From: Myxococcales bacterium
GTDB lineage: Bacteria; Myxococcota; Myxococcia; Myxococcales; JAJYLH01
Assembly: GCA_021787845.1 (NCBI GenBank)
Contig: JAJYLH010000017.1
Location: 1 to 64,000, forward strand
Direction: 5' to 3'
Length of the DNA stretch: 64,000 bases
The notes beneath the pieces were generated by a model that did no database searches, had not been told where the DNA came from, and worked only from the letters and a program-made list of their open reading frames with translations. Position numbers and translations under genes: made by a program. Positions 44,877-52,873 of the stretch are shown here, piece after piece; position 1 is the first letter of the stretch; each line of letters begins with the position of its first letter.

Positions 44877-45195
44877 GGAGCACCCGTCCTTCGTGCGCGG
44901 CCGGCCAGGCGACGGTCCCCGGCACGTCCTTCTGCCGCTCGTACTCCTCCGGCGCGAGCACGACGATGTCCTTGGCGACGTGGAATTCCCGCAAGGCGCG
45001 ACGCGCGTCGAGCGCTGCGTCGAGCCGCCTGCCGGCGAACGGCATGACGACCAGCAGGTCCACGTCGCTGTCGGCGGTCGCGCGGCCGGTCGCCTGCGAG
45101 CCGAAAAGGACTATCCGGCTCGGATGAAGCGCGCTCACGAGGCGACTGACCATCGCCTCGAGCACCGACGAGCTCACGACCCCACAGGGCGACAT
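44866..45195 (-). CDS. MNT-type nucleotidyltransferase (antitoxin candidate)
   Basis: A 109-residue minimal nucleotidyltransferase. The diagnostic FGSQATGRATADSDVDLLVV motif holds GS (32-33) and the D44-x-D46 metal pair. A third acidic residue is plausible in VAKDIVVLAPEE. In the known HEPN/MNT pairs this enzyme modifies the HEPN toxin. The ATG follows GAGGAGG. It lies 282 bases from the bioA stop, and the gap carries a third GGACAC-type palindromic element. Confidence 0.88.
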   Translation of the reverse strand: MSPCGVVSSSVLEAMVSRLVSALHPSRIVLFGSQATGRATADSDVDLLVVMPFAGRRLDAALDARRALREFHVAKDIVVLAPEEYERQKDVPGTVAWPAAHEGRVLHVG

Positions 45196-45350
45196 CTTCA
45201 GCCTCCTCGTGACGAGGCTAGCATCGGACCAGACGATGCTGCAAGCGCCCGCCCTACGTCACCGTAACCGGATGAGACTTGCGCCGCGCCCCGGGGACGT
45301 GCCGGCAATGCCACGGGTCGGGCGAATTTTGGCGAGGCATGAGAAGTTGG

Positions 45351-45415
45351 ACCGGACACTTACGTGTCCAGCTCCAAGTCCAGCTCCAAGTTCAGCTCCA
45401 AATGCGTCAACCGGA
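45351..45415. repeat. GGACACGTGAGTGTCC palindromic element, truncated third copy
   Basis: GGACCGGACACTTACGTGTC CAGCTCC, followed by three tandem CAAGTCCAGCT/CAAGTTCAGCT-like units, then AATGCGTCAACCGG, the inverse of the CGGTTGACGCA end of the other copies. The remainder of 45196-45477 holds nothing else. Confidence 0.65.
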
Positions 45416-45477
45416 CAGGCATTGTACGTTCGAGAGCATCTCGCCGGCGCCCATCGAGCTAATCGAAACCACGCGCA

Positions 45478-46851
45478 TCAGCCGGTCTCGGTCACCTCGA
45501 CGATCGCCTTGCGCAGGGCGCTGGCGAGGAGGTCAGCTTCGTCGGCGGTCAAGGACAGCGGCGGCATCAGCACGATGACGTTCCCCAGTGGCCGGAGCAG
45601 GACGCCGTGCTTCCGCGCCGCGAGGCAGACGCGATGCCCGACGCGGTCGCCGTAGGGAAACTCGGCTTTCGTCGCACGGTCGTGGACGAGCTCGATGCCG
45701 ATCATCATCCCGCGCTGGCGGACCTCGCCGACGTGCTCGAGTCGGGCAATTTCGGCGAGGTGCGTTGCGAGCCGCTCGATGATCGGCCGCATGCGGTCGA
45801 GGGTCTTCTCCCGCCGGAAGATTTCCAGGTTCGCGAGCGCCGCCGCGCAGGCGAGCGGGTTGCCGGTGTAGGTATGGCCGTGGAAGAACGTCCGCTCCTC
45901 GGCGACGGTCCCGAGGAACGCGGAGTAGACCTCGTCGGTCGTGATGGTCGCTGCGAGCGGGAGGTAGCCGCCGGTCAAGCCCTTCGCGACGCAGAGGAAG
46001 TCGGGCCGCACGCCCTCCTGCTCCACTGCGAACATCGTCCCGGTGCGGCCGAAGCCCGTCGCCACCTCGTCGCAGATCAGTAGGATTTCGTGCTTGCGGC
46101 ACAGCTCCGAGAGCCGACGCAGGTAGCCGGACGGCTGCACGAGCATCCCGGCCGCGCCTTGCACCAGCGGCTCGACGATGACCGCCGCGAGCTCGCGCCC
46201 TTTCTCTTGGAAGAGCTTCTCCGCCGCCGCCAGCGAGCCTTCGAGACAGTCGCCGTCGCCGGTCCAACGATACGCGTGTGGCGTCGGCAGTCGCTCGACG
46301 GGGAAGAGCAGGCCGCGGAACTTCGAATGGAAGAGGTCGACGCCACCGACCGAGACCGAGCCGAGCGTGTCGCCGTGGTATGCCTCGCCCAGCGCCGCGA
46401 AGCGCGCCTTCTCGGGACGGCCGCGCTGGAGCCAGTATTGATAGGACATCTTCAGCGCCACCTCGACGGACGTGGAGCCGGAGTCTGAGTAGAAGACCCG
46501 CGTCAGGCCGTCGGGCACGAGATCGACCAGCTCTTTCGCGAGGAGGATCGACGGGACGTTGGCGAGGCCGAGGAGCGTCGAGTGCGCTACGCGGTCGAGC
46601 TGCGCGCGGATGGCCTCGTCGATTTCCTTGCGCCGATGCCCGTGGACCGTGACCCAGAGCGACGAGACGCCATCGAGAAACCGCCGGCCGTGAACGTCGA
46701 TGAGCCAGTTGCCCTCGGCGCGCTCGATGATCAGCGGTTCGTCGTCCGGCCAGACCTGCATCTGCGTGAACGGATGCCAGACATGACGGCGGTCGAGGTC
46801 GAGCAGCGCGTCGGGTGACATTTCGGCCTGGGTCGGCGTGGGTGCCGCCAT
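45478..46851 (-). CDS. bioA: adenosylmethionine-8-amino-7-oxononanoate aminotransferase
   Basis: A 457-residue class III aminotransferase of the biotin pathway, converting KAPA to DAPA with S-adenosylmethionine as amino donor. The N-terminal RRHVWHPFTQM, GSSLWVTVHGH and AYHGDTLGSVSVGG loops identify BioA. The PLP lysine is in VAKGLTGGYLPL, the aspartate in ICDEVATGFGRTG. The ATG at 46849-46851 follows GGGAGG; an upstream frame adds 18 residues without homology. No other bio gene is nearby. Its 3' end is duplicated at 44251-44448. Confidence 0.93.
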   Translation of the reverse strand: MAAPTPTQAEMSPDALLDLDRRHVWHPFTQMQVWPDDEPLIIERAEGNWLIDVHGRRFLDGVSSLWVTVHGHRRKEIDEAIRAQLDRVAHSTLLGLANVPSILLAKELVDLVPDGLTRVFYSDSGSTSVEVALKMSYQYWLQRGRPEKARFAALGEAYHGDTLGSVSVGGVDLFHSKFRGLLFPVERLPTPHAYRWTGDGDCLEGSLAAAEKLFQEKGRELAAVIVEPLVQGAAGMLVQPSGYLRRLSELCRKHEILLICDEVATGFGRTGTMFAVEQEGVRPDFLCVAKGLTGGYLPLAATITTDEVYSAFLGTVAEERTFFHGHTYTGNPLACAAALANLEIFRREKTLDRMRPIIERLATHLAEIARLEHVGEVRQRGMMIGIELVHDRATKAEFPYGDRVGHRVCLAARKHGVLLRPLGNVIVLMPPLSLTADEADLLASALRKAIVEVTETG

Positions 46852-46918
46852 GAGGTACCTCCCGGCCGCGTCGTGTAGCACGAAACCAGAAGCCGCGTAC
46901 GGCACCCGCGCTTACGCC

Positions 46919-46968
46919 ATCGGACCGATCGGACGGATCCGACCGATCGGTCCGATCGGTCCGATCGA
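46919..46968. repeat. 9-bp GATCGGTCC array, copy 9
   Basis: GGACC GATCGGACG GATCC GACCGATCGGTCC GATCGGTCC GATCGACT, between bioA and the nitric oxide reductase gene (same strand). It ends directly at the reductase stop. Confidence 0.9.
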
Positions 46969-46970
46969 CT

Positions 46971-49283
46971 CTATGCCGCCAGCACGCCCGGGCTCTCTTC
47001 CTTCGCCGGCTCGACGGCCACGTCGCGCTTGAGGAACCCGTGCAAGGTGGCGACGACGATCGGCACCACGCCGACGAGCAGAAAGGTCATGTCGCCCGCG
47101 ATGCGCACCCAGGCGAGGACGTGGAAGGTGCCCGTCATGGTGAAGGTCAGTTGCCGCGCGCTCCAGTAGCCATGGGTGATGGACTGCCAGAGCTGCAGCA
47201 CGCCCGCCGGGAACAGGTCGAGCACCAGCATCAGCGCGAGGCCGCCGTTCAGTCCCCAGAAGCCGACCCGCACCCAGCGCTCCGTCGTCGCCCAGGTGGT
47301 GTCCGACTGCATCGAGCGAAGGGCGAACATCAGCACCGCCAGCGCCAGCATGCCAAAGACCCCGAACATCGCCGCATGGCCGTGGTTCGCGGTCAGGGTC
47401 GTTCCGATCTCGAAGTAGGACACGATGGGCAGGTTGATGAAGAACCCGAACACGCCCGCGCCGACGAAGTTCCAGAAGCCGACCGCCATCAGGAAGCGGA
47501 TGGTCCAACGGTGGTTCGTCGCCATCTCTTGACCGCACTCCGCGCACGCGCTCCGGCCGAGGCGGATGAAGTCCCACGCATCGAGTGTCAGAAGCGTGAG
47601 GGGCACGACCTCGAGCGCCGAGAAGCAAGCACCCAGGGCCATGCTGACTTGCGGCTGGCCCGTGAAGTACCAGTGGTGCGCGGTGCCGACGAGCCCGCCG
47701 CCGAGGTAGAGCATCACGTCGAGGTAGATGAGCCGCGTCGCATGACGCGCACTGACGAGACCCATCTGCGTGAAGATGATGGCGACGATCACCGTCGCGA
47801 AGAGCTCGAAGAAGCCTTCGACCCAGAGGTGGATGATCCAGAACCGCCAGTTGTCGATGACCGCGAAGTTGGTATGCGGTCCGTAGAAGAGCGCCGGGAC
47901 GTAGAAGAGCGGAATCGCCACCGCGGCGTAGAGAAAGAGCGACGCGAGCTCGCCTTTCTCCGGGTCCTTGATGGCCGGCTTGAGCGCGCGATACATCAGC
48001 GCCAGCCAGAACGCGAGCCCGCCGGCGAGGAGGATTTGCCAGAAGCGGCCGAGGTCCAGGTATTCGGAACCCTGATGCCCGAGCCAGAACCACAAGTGGC
48101 CGAGCCAGCCGTTGACGCCGATGTACTCGCCGAAGAGGCTGCCGAGCGTCACCAAGACCAGCGCGCCGAGGAGCACGTAGACGCCGGTCGCTTGTCCCTT
48201 GGGCTCGCGTCCGCCGACCAGCGGCGCCAGGAAGAGGCCGCCCGCGATCCACGCGGCGGCGATCCAGAAGATCGCAAGCTGCAGATGCCAGGTGCGCAGG
48301 ATGTTGTAGGGAATCCAGTTCGCGAGCTTGAAGCCGTAGAAGCCGTTCGGCTCGACCCAGTAGTGCGCGAGCGCGCCGCCGGCGAGCGATTGCAGTAGGA
48401 AGAGCAGCGCCACCACCGCGAAGATCGCGCCCGTCGCCCACTGGCTCTTCGTCAGCGTCGCCGGCCGGAGCGGATGGTGATCGTGCTTGATCGGTTCGGG
48501 ATTTCCGCGCCAGCCGAGATAGTCGAACTTGCCGAGCAGGAAAAGTATCGCGCCGAGGCCGCCGAGCAGGAACAGGAGGCTCACCGCGCTCCACACATAC
48601 GCCGCGGTCGCCGGACGGTTGCCGACCAGCGGCTCCGGCGGGAAGTTGTTCGTATAGCTGTAGGTCTTGCCCGGCCGGTGCGAGACCTCCGCCCAGGCCG
48701 CCCAGGCGAAGTACGCCGTCAGGTCGTGCAGCTCCGTCGGGCTACTGATCAGCTTCGCCGGCAGCCCCGGCGCCGCGTTGGGCTTGGTGAAGTAGTTCGT
48801 CCAGTACGCCACCTGCGACTGGAAGCCCTGCGCTTGGCCCGCGGTGAAGGTCAGCGTCTTCGACGACGCGTCGTACCGGTTCGTCTGCTCGTCGGCCTTG
48901 ACCGCTTGCGCGATGACCGCTTGCGAACCGAGGTCGAGCTGCGCATAAGGCCGACGGAGACGCTGCTCCGCGAGGTAGTCGCGATCGACCGTGGCCGAGC
49001 GATGCAGATACTCGGTTCCGTAGTCGGGGCCGAGGTACGCGCCGTGACCCCAGAGCGTCCCGTGCTCCATCAGGGCGTGCTGGAGGAAGACGCTTTGGCC
49101 GTGCTCGATCTGCTTGCCGGTGAAGAGCACCTGCCCGGAGGCGTCGACGACCGTGGCGGGAATCGGCGGCGCGTCGTGGTAGGCGAGCACCGTCATGAAG
49201 ATCAGAATCGAGAAGCCGAAGATCATCACCAGGAGCGCGCCGTGGCGCCACCAGGGTGATAGCTTGCTTGCCGGATTCGACAT
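46971..49283 (-). CDS. norZ: quinol-dependent nitric oxide reductase (qNOR)
   Basis: A 770-residue single-subunit nitric oxide reductase that reduces NO to N2O using quinol in the inner membrane. The N-terminal 200 residues form the periplasmic fused NorC-like domain without heme (GKQIEHGQSVFLQHALMEHGTLWGHGAYLGPDY). Twelve or more membrane segments follow with heme/FeB ligands in HLQLAIFW, the NOR-specific acidic HLWVEGFFELFATV, GTAHHWYFTG (His-His) and ANHGHAAMFG. The ATG at 49281-49283 follows AGGAGG. A sigma-54-type promoter lies about 77 bases upstream and a sigma-54 activator gene is adjacent. Detoxification rather than full denitrification is likely, since no nir or nos gene is visible. 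Confidence 0.95.
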   Translation of the reverse strand: MSNPASKLSPWWRHGALLVMIFGFSILIFMTVLAYHDAPPIPATVVDASGQVLFTGKQIEHGQSVFLQHALMEHGTLWGHGAYLGPDYGTEYLHRSATVDRDYLAEQRLRRPYAQLDLGSQAVIAQAVKADEQTNRYDASSKTLTFTAGQAQGFQSQVAYWTNYFTKPNAAPGLPAKLISSPTELHDLTAYFAWAAWAEVSHRPGKTYSYTNNFPPEPLVGNRPATAAYVWSAVSLLFLLGGLGAILFLLGKFDYLGWRGNPEPIKHDHHPLRPATLTKSQWATGAIFAVVALLFLLQSLAGGALAHYWVEPNGFYGFKLANWIPYNILRTWHLQLAIFWIAAAWIAGGLFLAPLVGGREPKGQATGVYVLLGALVLVTLGSLFGEYIGVNGWLGHLWFWLGHQGSEYLDLGRFWQILLAGGLAFWLALMYRALKPAIKDPEKGELASLFLYAAVAIPLFYVPALFYGPHTNFAVIDNWRFWIIHLWVEGFFELFATVIVAIIFTQMGLVSARHATRLIYLDVMLYLGGGLVGTAHHWYFTGQPQVSMALGACFSALEVVPLTLLTLDAWDFIRLGRSACAECGQEMATNHRWTIRFLMAVGFWNFVGAGVFGFFINLPIVSYFEIGTTLTANHGHAAMFGVFGMLALAVLMFALRSMQSDTTWATTERWVRVGFWGLNGGLALMLVLDLFPAGVLQLWQSITHGYWSARQLTFTMTGTFHVLAWVRIAGDMTFLLVGVVPIVVATLHGFLKRDVAVEPAKEESPGVLAA

Positions 49284-49359
49284 GGGACCGTCCTCCTGTT
49301 GAGATCTCTGGTTGCGAACGAACGCAACACGCCAGCGTCCCCACGCCGGGCTGGGACGA

Positions 49360-49375
49360 TGCAGCGCGCGTGCCA
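49360..49375 (-). promoter_or_regulatory. sigma-54 (-24/-12) promoter of the qNOR gene
   Basis: On the minus strand this reads TGGCACGCGCGCTGCA: GG and GC are separated by exactly ten bases, and the first block TGGCACG matches the -24 consensus perfectly. The -12 block is CTGCA instead of TTGCA. The -12 GC lies about 77 bases upstream of the qNOR start, a fitting position. The neighbouring gene encodes a sigma-54 activator. Confidence 0.75.
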
Positions 49376-49530
49376 GCCGCGTCAAGCGCGGAATCTCGTG
49401 ATGTTCGCGAGCGACCACAACGGGTCGCGGATCCATTTTGGAGCACGCGGAAGCGTGGATTCCGGCAGCGCGTTTGGGTTGCCCCCAGTCGTATTGCCCG
49501 TCAGAAGTCTGCACCATCAAGGCTACTGAG

Positions 49531-49618
49531 CGAAGAACCGCTCGACCTGAACGCAGTCGAAGCGCGAGTGGTTCTTCGCGGGGCCGCCCATCCCTCGACT
49601 ACGCTCGGGATGAGCGGG
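49531..49618. repeat. CTTCGACTACGCTC-family palindromic repeat
   Basis: CGAAGAACCGCTCGACCTGA ... CGAGTGGTTCTTCG form one inverted repeat (49531-49578), followed by CATCCCTCGACTACGCTCGG GATGAGC (49589-49615). Related to the repeats at 2664 and 55606. The gap 49284-49785 otherwise contains the sigma-54 promoter and the array below. Confidence 0.7.
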
Positions 49619-49716
49619 AGTGGATCGCTCGGGCTGAGCGTGTGACAAACAATGACACTTGTGGCGGGTTACACGAGCTGGACGTTCCGGCTTCGGGGTT
49701 GGTCGCATGCGCCCGA

Positions 49717-49763
49717 CGATCGGACCGATCGGACCGATCGGACCGATCGGTCGGATCGGTCTG
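49717..49763. repeat. 9-bp GATCGGTCC array, copy 10
   Basis: GACGATCGGACC GATCGGACC GATCGGACC GATCGGTCG GATCGGTCT, about five units, just after the end of the sigma-54 activator gene. Confidence 0.9.
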
Positions 49764-49785
49764 AGCTGCGCTTCGAGCCCGGGGT

Positions 49786-50799
49786 TCAGCTCTCTTCGAA
49801 TGTCCGCAACTTTCGCCAAAGGGTATTGCGACCGATGTCGAGGCGCTTGGCGGCCTCGCGCTGGTTGCCACGGCAGATCTTGAGCACTGACTCGATGTAC
49901 GCGCGCTCCATTTCGGCGAGCGTGCGGACGCTTTCGCGCTCCTTCTCGTTCGCGCGCGGGGGCGGGCTCGTCAGCTCTTCCGGCAGGTGCTCCGGGTGTA
50001 TCTCTTCGCCGCGCGAGAGCGTGACCGCGTGCACGACGGCGTTCTTCAGCTCGCGGATGTTCCCCGGCCACGGATGGTGCTCGAAGAGGCGCCGCGCGGC
50101 GGGCGAGACCGGCGTCAGGCAGTGGCCCTCCTGGTCGAGGAACAGCTTGACGAGCGGCATCACGTCGGCGACGCGCTCGCGCAAGGGCGGCACCTCCAGC
50201 GCGAAGACCTTCAGGCGATAGTAGAGATCTTCGCGGAACCTGCCCTCGCGGATCAGCGCTTTCAGGTCGCGATGCGTCGCGCAGATGATGCGGACGTCGA
50301 CCGCGTGCGGGCGCGTGTCGCCGACCTTGCGGACTTCCCCGTCCTGGAGCACGCGCAGGAGCTTCGCTTGCAGCACGAGCGGCATCTCGCCGATTTCGTC
50401 GAGCAGCAGCGTGCCGCCGTCCGCCGCCTGGAAGAGGCCGGCGTGATCGGACATCGCGCCGGTGAACGCGCCGCGGACGTGGCCGAACAGCTCGCTCTCC
50501 AGGAGCTCGCCCGGCAGCGCGGCGACGTTGACCGCGAGGAAGGGCTTCCCCTTGCGCGGGCTGTTCGCGTGCAGCGCGCGAGCCAGCACCTCCTTGCCCG
50601 TGCCGCTCTCGCCCGTGATCACCACCGGCGCCTGGGTCTCGGCAATCGGCGCGACGCGCGAGAGCAGTGCCTGCATCGGCTCGCTCTCGGCCACCATTCT
50701 GGAACACTTGCCCATCCCCTGGACGCTGGGCGACAGCCGGCAAATCGGGCAAAGCCCGCCGGTCTGCTCGAACGGCTCGGTGCAGGTGTGCGCGCGCAT
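49786..50799 (-). CDS. sigma-54-dependent activator with four-Cys N-terminus
   Basis: A 337-residue enhancer-binding protein of the NtrC/NorR class. Walker A GESGTGKE (63-70), the sigma-54 contact loop GAFTGA (110-115), Walker [10 protein letters not shown] and the Fis-type helix-turn-helix [20 protein letters not shown] at the C-terminus are intact. Unusually the sensory domain is only about 40 residues and contains Cys6, Cys17, Cys20 and Cys32 (with CPIC), which could bind an iron-sulphur cluster or zinc. Classical NorR has a GAF domain with a mononuclear iron. GGAGGA precedes the ATG at 50797-50799. It probably controls the adjacent qNOR gene. The frame upstream to 51327 is antisense to the Fe-S factor gene and is rejected. 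Confidence 0.88.
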   Translation of the reverse strand: MRAHTCTEPFEQTGGLCPICRLSPSVQGMGKCSRMVAESEPMQALLSRVAPIAETQAPVVITGESGTGKEVLARALHANSPRKGKPFLAVNVAALPGELLESELFGHVRGAFTGAMSDHAGLFQAADGGTLLLDEIGEMPLVLQAKLLRVLQDGEVRKVGDTRPHAVDVRIICATHRDLKALIREGRFREDLYYRLKVFALEVPPLRERVADVMPLVKLFLDQEGHCLTPVSPAARRLFEHHPWPGNIRELKNAVVHAVTLSRGEEIHPEHLPEELTSPPPRANEKERESVRTLAEMERAYIESVLKICRGNQREAAKRLDIGRNTLWRKLRTFEES

Positions 50800-50907
50800 C
50801 CTCAGGGTCCTCCGACTCCATTTCGGAACATCGCACGAGACCGGGAACGTCCGCAAGCACGGCGTTGGCACCTCCGGAACCCGCCGGCTTTCTACGGCGC
50901 CAACGGC

Positions 50908-50949
50908 CGATCGGACCGATCGGTCGGATCGGACTGATCGGTCGGATCG
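50908..50949. repeat. 9-bp GATCGGTCC array, copy 11
   Basis: CCGATCGGACC GATCGGTCG GATCGGACT GATCGGTCG GATCG, in the divergent gap between the sigma-54 activator and the MIP18-type gene. Confidence 0.9.
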
Positions 50950-51018
50950 ACGGGCCGCATGCGGCACGGCGGCTGCAACGGGGTCGTCACGGGTGGCGCG
51001 AAGGAGGAGACCGCTCGC

Positions 51019-51321
51019 ATGGACACGCGCGACATCTACCAAGCTCTGCACGAGGTGCTCGACCCCGAAGTCGGCGTGAACGTCGTCGACCTCGGGCTCG
51101 TCTACGAAGTCACCCACCAAGACGGCGACGTCCGCGTGCGGATGACGATGACGACGCCCGCCTGTCCGCTCGGTAGCCTCTTGCACGACGAGGTCGAGGG
51201 TGCCATCCGCGACCGGCTGCCCGACGCGCGCTCGGTCGAAGTGGAGATCACGTTCGACCCGCCCTGGACCCAGGACCGCATCACCCCCGAAGGCAGGCGC
51301 CAGCTCGGCTGGGGCGCCTGA
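51019..51321 (+). CDS. MIP18/DUF59-family metal-sulphur cluster assembly factor
   Basis: A 100-residue protein of the MIP18 (DUF59, SufT/PaaD-like) family that helps mature iron-sulphur proteins. The diagnostic DPEVGVNVVDLGLVYEV and the TTPACPLGSLLHDEV loop (with the conserved Cys) are clear. AAGGAGGA lies ten bases before the ATG; an upstream frame to 50958 is rejected. NO destroys iron-sulphur clusters, so its place beside the NO-response genes fits a repair role (inference). It heads an operon with the next two genes. Confidence 0.9.
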   Translation: MDTRDIYQALHEVLDPEVGVNVVDLGLVYEVTHQDGDVRVRMTMTTPACPLGSLLHDEVEGAIRDRLPDARSVEVEITFDPPWTQDRITPEGRRQLGWGA

Positions 51322-51348
51322 AGACAAACCCCCATCTCAAGGAGAGAC

Positions 51349-51582
51349 ATGGCCACGCCCAACGTTTTCGACGTTCGTGAAGTGCCGCCGCGCGACCGGC
51401 ATCCGCGCATCTTCCAGACCTTCGACGCGCTCGAGACCGGCGAGACCTTCGAGCTCGTCAACGACCACGACCCGGCGCCCTTGCGCTACCAACTTCTCGC
51501 CGAACGGGATGCGAACCTCGTCTGGGACTACCTCGAGGCGGGCCCGGAGGTCTGGCGCGTGCGGGTGGGGAAGAGCGCGTGA
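51349..51582 (+). CDS. DUF2249 protein
   Basis: A 77-residue protein of the DUF2249 family, common in bacteria next to nitrogen-oxide and iron-sulphur genes. Conserved features: FDVREVPPRDRHPRIFQTFDAL, FELVNDHDPAPLRYQL and the trailing PEVWRVRVGK. AAGGAGA precedes the ATG. The stop overlaps the next gene's GTG start by four bases (GTGA). Its function is unknown. Confidence 0.9.
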   Translation: MATPNVFDVREVPPRDRHPRIFQTFDALETGETFELVNDHDPAPLRYQLLAERDANLVWDYLEAGPEVWRVRVGKSA

Positions 51583-52700
51583 CGCCGGCGGTGCGCTGGC
51601 CGCGGGTGGCGCTGCTCGCTCCGGCGTTCCTTGTGCTCGCGGTCGGCGCGCTCGCCGGGCTCGTGCGCATCGGCTGGCCGGGCTCGCCCGCGCCGGCCGC
51701 GGCGGTCATCTGGCACGGGCCCGTGCTCGTCGGCGGCTTCTACGGCGCGCTCATCGCGTTGGAGCGCGCGGTCGCCGTCCAGAAACGCTGGACCTTCGCC
51801 GCGCCCGCGCTCGCCGCGACCGGAGCCCTCGCCGCCGCCTTCGGAGCCGACGTGCGCCTCGCCGCGACGCTCGTTGCCGCCGGCAGCGCCGTCTTCGTCG
51901 GCGCGAGCATCGTCGTCTTCGCGCGCGAACGCGCGGCCTTCACCGCGATGCTCATCGGCGGCGCTCTCGCCTGGCTCGTCGCGAGCGCGCTCTGGATTCT
52001 CGCGGCGCCGGTTCCACGAATCGTCCCGTGGTGGATCGCGTTCCTCGCGCTGACCATCGCCGGCGAGCGGCTGGAGATGACCCGCCTGACCCCGATGCCC
52101 TCCTGGTCGCGCTCGATCTTCTCCGCCATCGGCGCGGTCGCGATCGTCGCCTGCGTCGTCACCCTCTTCGCTCCAGTCCTGGGCATGCGCGGCTTGGGCC
52201 TCGCGCTTGTGCTGCTCGCGCTGTGGATCGGCCGGTTCGACGCGGCTCGCCGCACCCTGCGCACGCGCGGCGTCACGCGGTTCATGGCGCTCGCGCTCTT
52301 TTCCGCCTGGGCGTGGCTCGCCGTCGCGGGGCTCGTCCTGCTGGCCGCCGGCCGCCTTTCCTCTGGTCCCCTCTACGACGCTGCCCTCCATACGACCTTC
52401 CTCGGCTTCGGACTCTCGATGATCTTCGGCCACGCGCCGATCGTCCTCCCCGCGGTCACCGGCCTCGACGTGCCCTATCGCCGTTGGATGTACGCGCCGC
52501 TCGCCGTCCTCCACGCCTCGGTCGGCTTGCGCGTCGTCTGCGATTTGGCCGGCCTCTTCACCCTTCGCCGCTGGGCCGGGCTCGCCAACGCCGTCGCTAT
52601 CGCGCTCTTCGTGATGACGGTCGCCCTCTCGGCGGTCGCGGCCAGGCAGGAGCGGTCACGCCGGGCGGCGACTGCGGGTCCGGTCCGTTTGCCGGCCTGA
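51579..52700 (+). CDS. polytopic membrane protein, NnrS-like
   Basis: The 373-residue product has about ten to twelve hydrophobic segments and very few charged residues outside loops. Repeated HGP, GFYGALIALERA and the later HTTFLGFGLSMIFGHAPIVLPAVTG resemble the histidine-bearing helices of NnrS, a heme-copper membrane protein that protects against NO. Translational coupling to the DUF2249 gene and the neighbouring qNOR support a role in NO tolerance. The NnrS assignment is by pattern only. Confidence 0.72.
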   Translation: MTPAVRWPRVALLAPAFLVLAVGALAGLVRIGWPGSPAPAAAVIWHGPVLVGGFYGALIALERAVAVQKRWTFAAPALAATGALAAAFGADVRLAATLVAAGSAVFVGASIVVFARERAAFTAMLIGGALAWLVASALWILAAPVPRIVPWWIAFLALTIAGERLEMTRLTPMPSWSRSIFSAIGAVAIVACVVTLFAPVLGMRGLGLALVLLALWIGRFDAARRTLRTRGVTRFMALALFSAWAWLAVAGLVLLAAGRLSSGPLYDAALHTTFLGFGLSMIFGHAPIVLPAVTGLDVPYRRWMYAPLAVLHASVGLRVVCDLAGLFTLRRWAGLANAVAIALFVMTVALSAVAARQERSRRAATAGPVRLPA

Positions 52701-52817
52701 ACGAAAGCGCAGAGCAGCAGCGCTTCCGAGAACGTTCGCGGCGGCGCCTGCCGGCTGCCGACGGGCTGCGCTGACGCTCCACCCGACCTCCGAGCCACGG
52801 ATCGGCGGCTCCAGGGC

Positions 52818-52845
52818 TTGACTGGTTCGCCCGCCGTGGTACAAA
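52818..52845 (+). promoter_or_regulatory. sigma-70-like promoter of the FN3/RCC1 gene
   Basis: TTGACT at 52818-52823 and TACAAA at 52840-52845 are separated by 16 bases. The ATG at 52874 lies about 29 bases further. The stretch 52701-52873 otherwise holds nothing supportable. Confidence 0.55.
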
Positions 52846-52873
52846 AATCCGGGCTATTGCGCGGGGCTGCCGC

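Noticed and set aside
50861-50885. Second sigma-54 promoter in front of the Fe-S factor operon
   Set aside because: TTGGCACC is present, but there is no GC at the ten-base spacing (the sequence reads AC).
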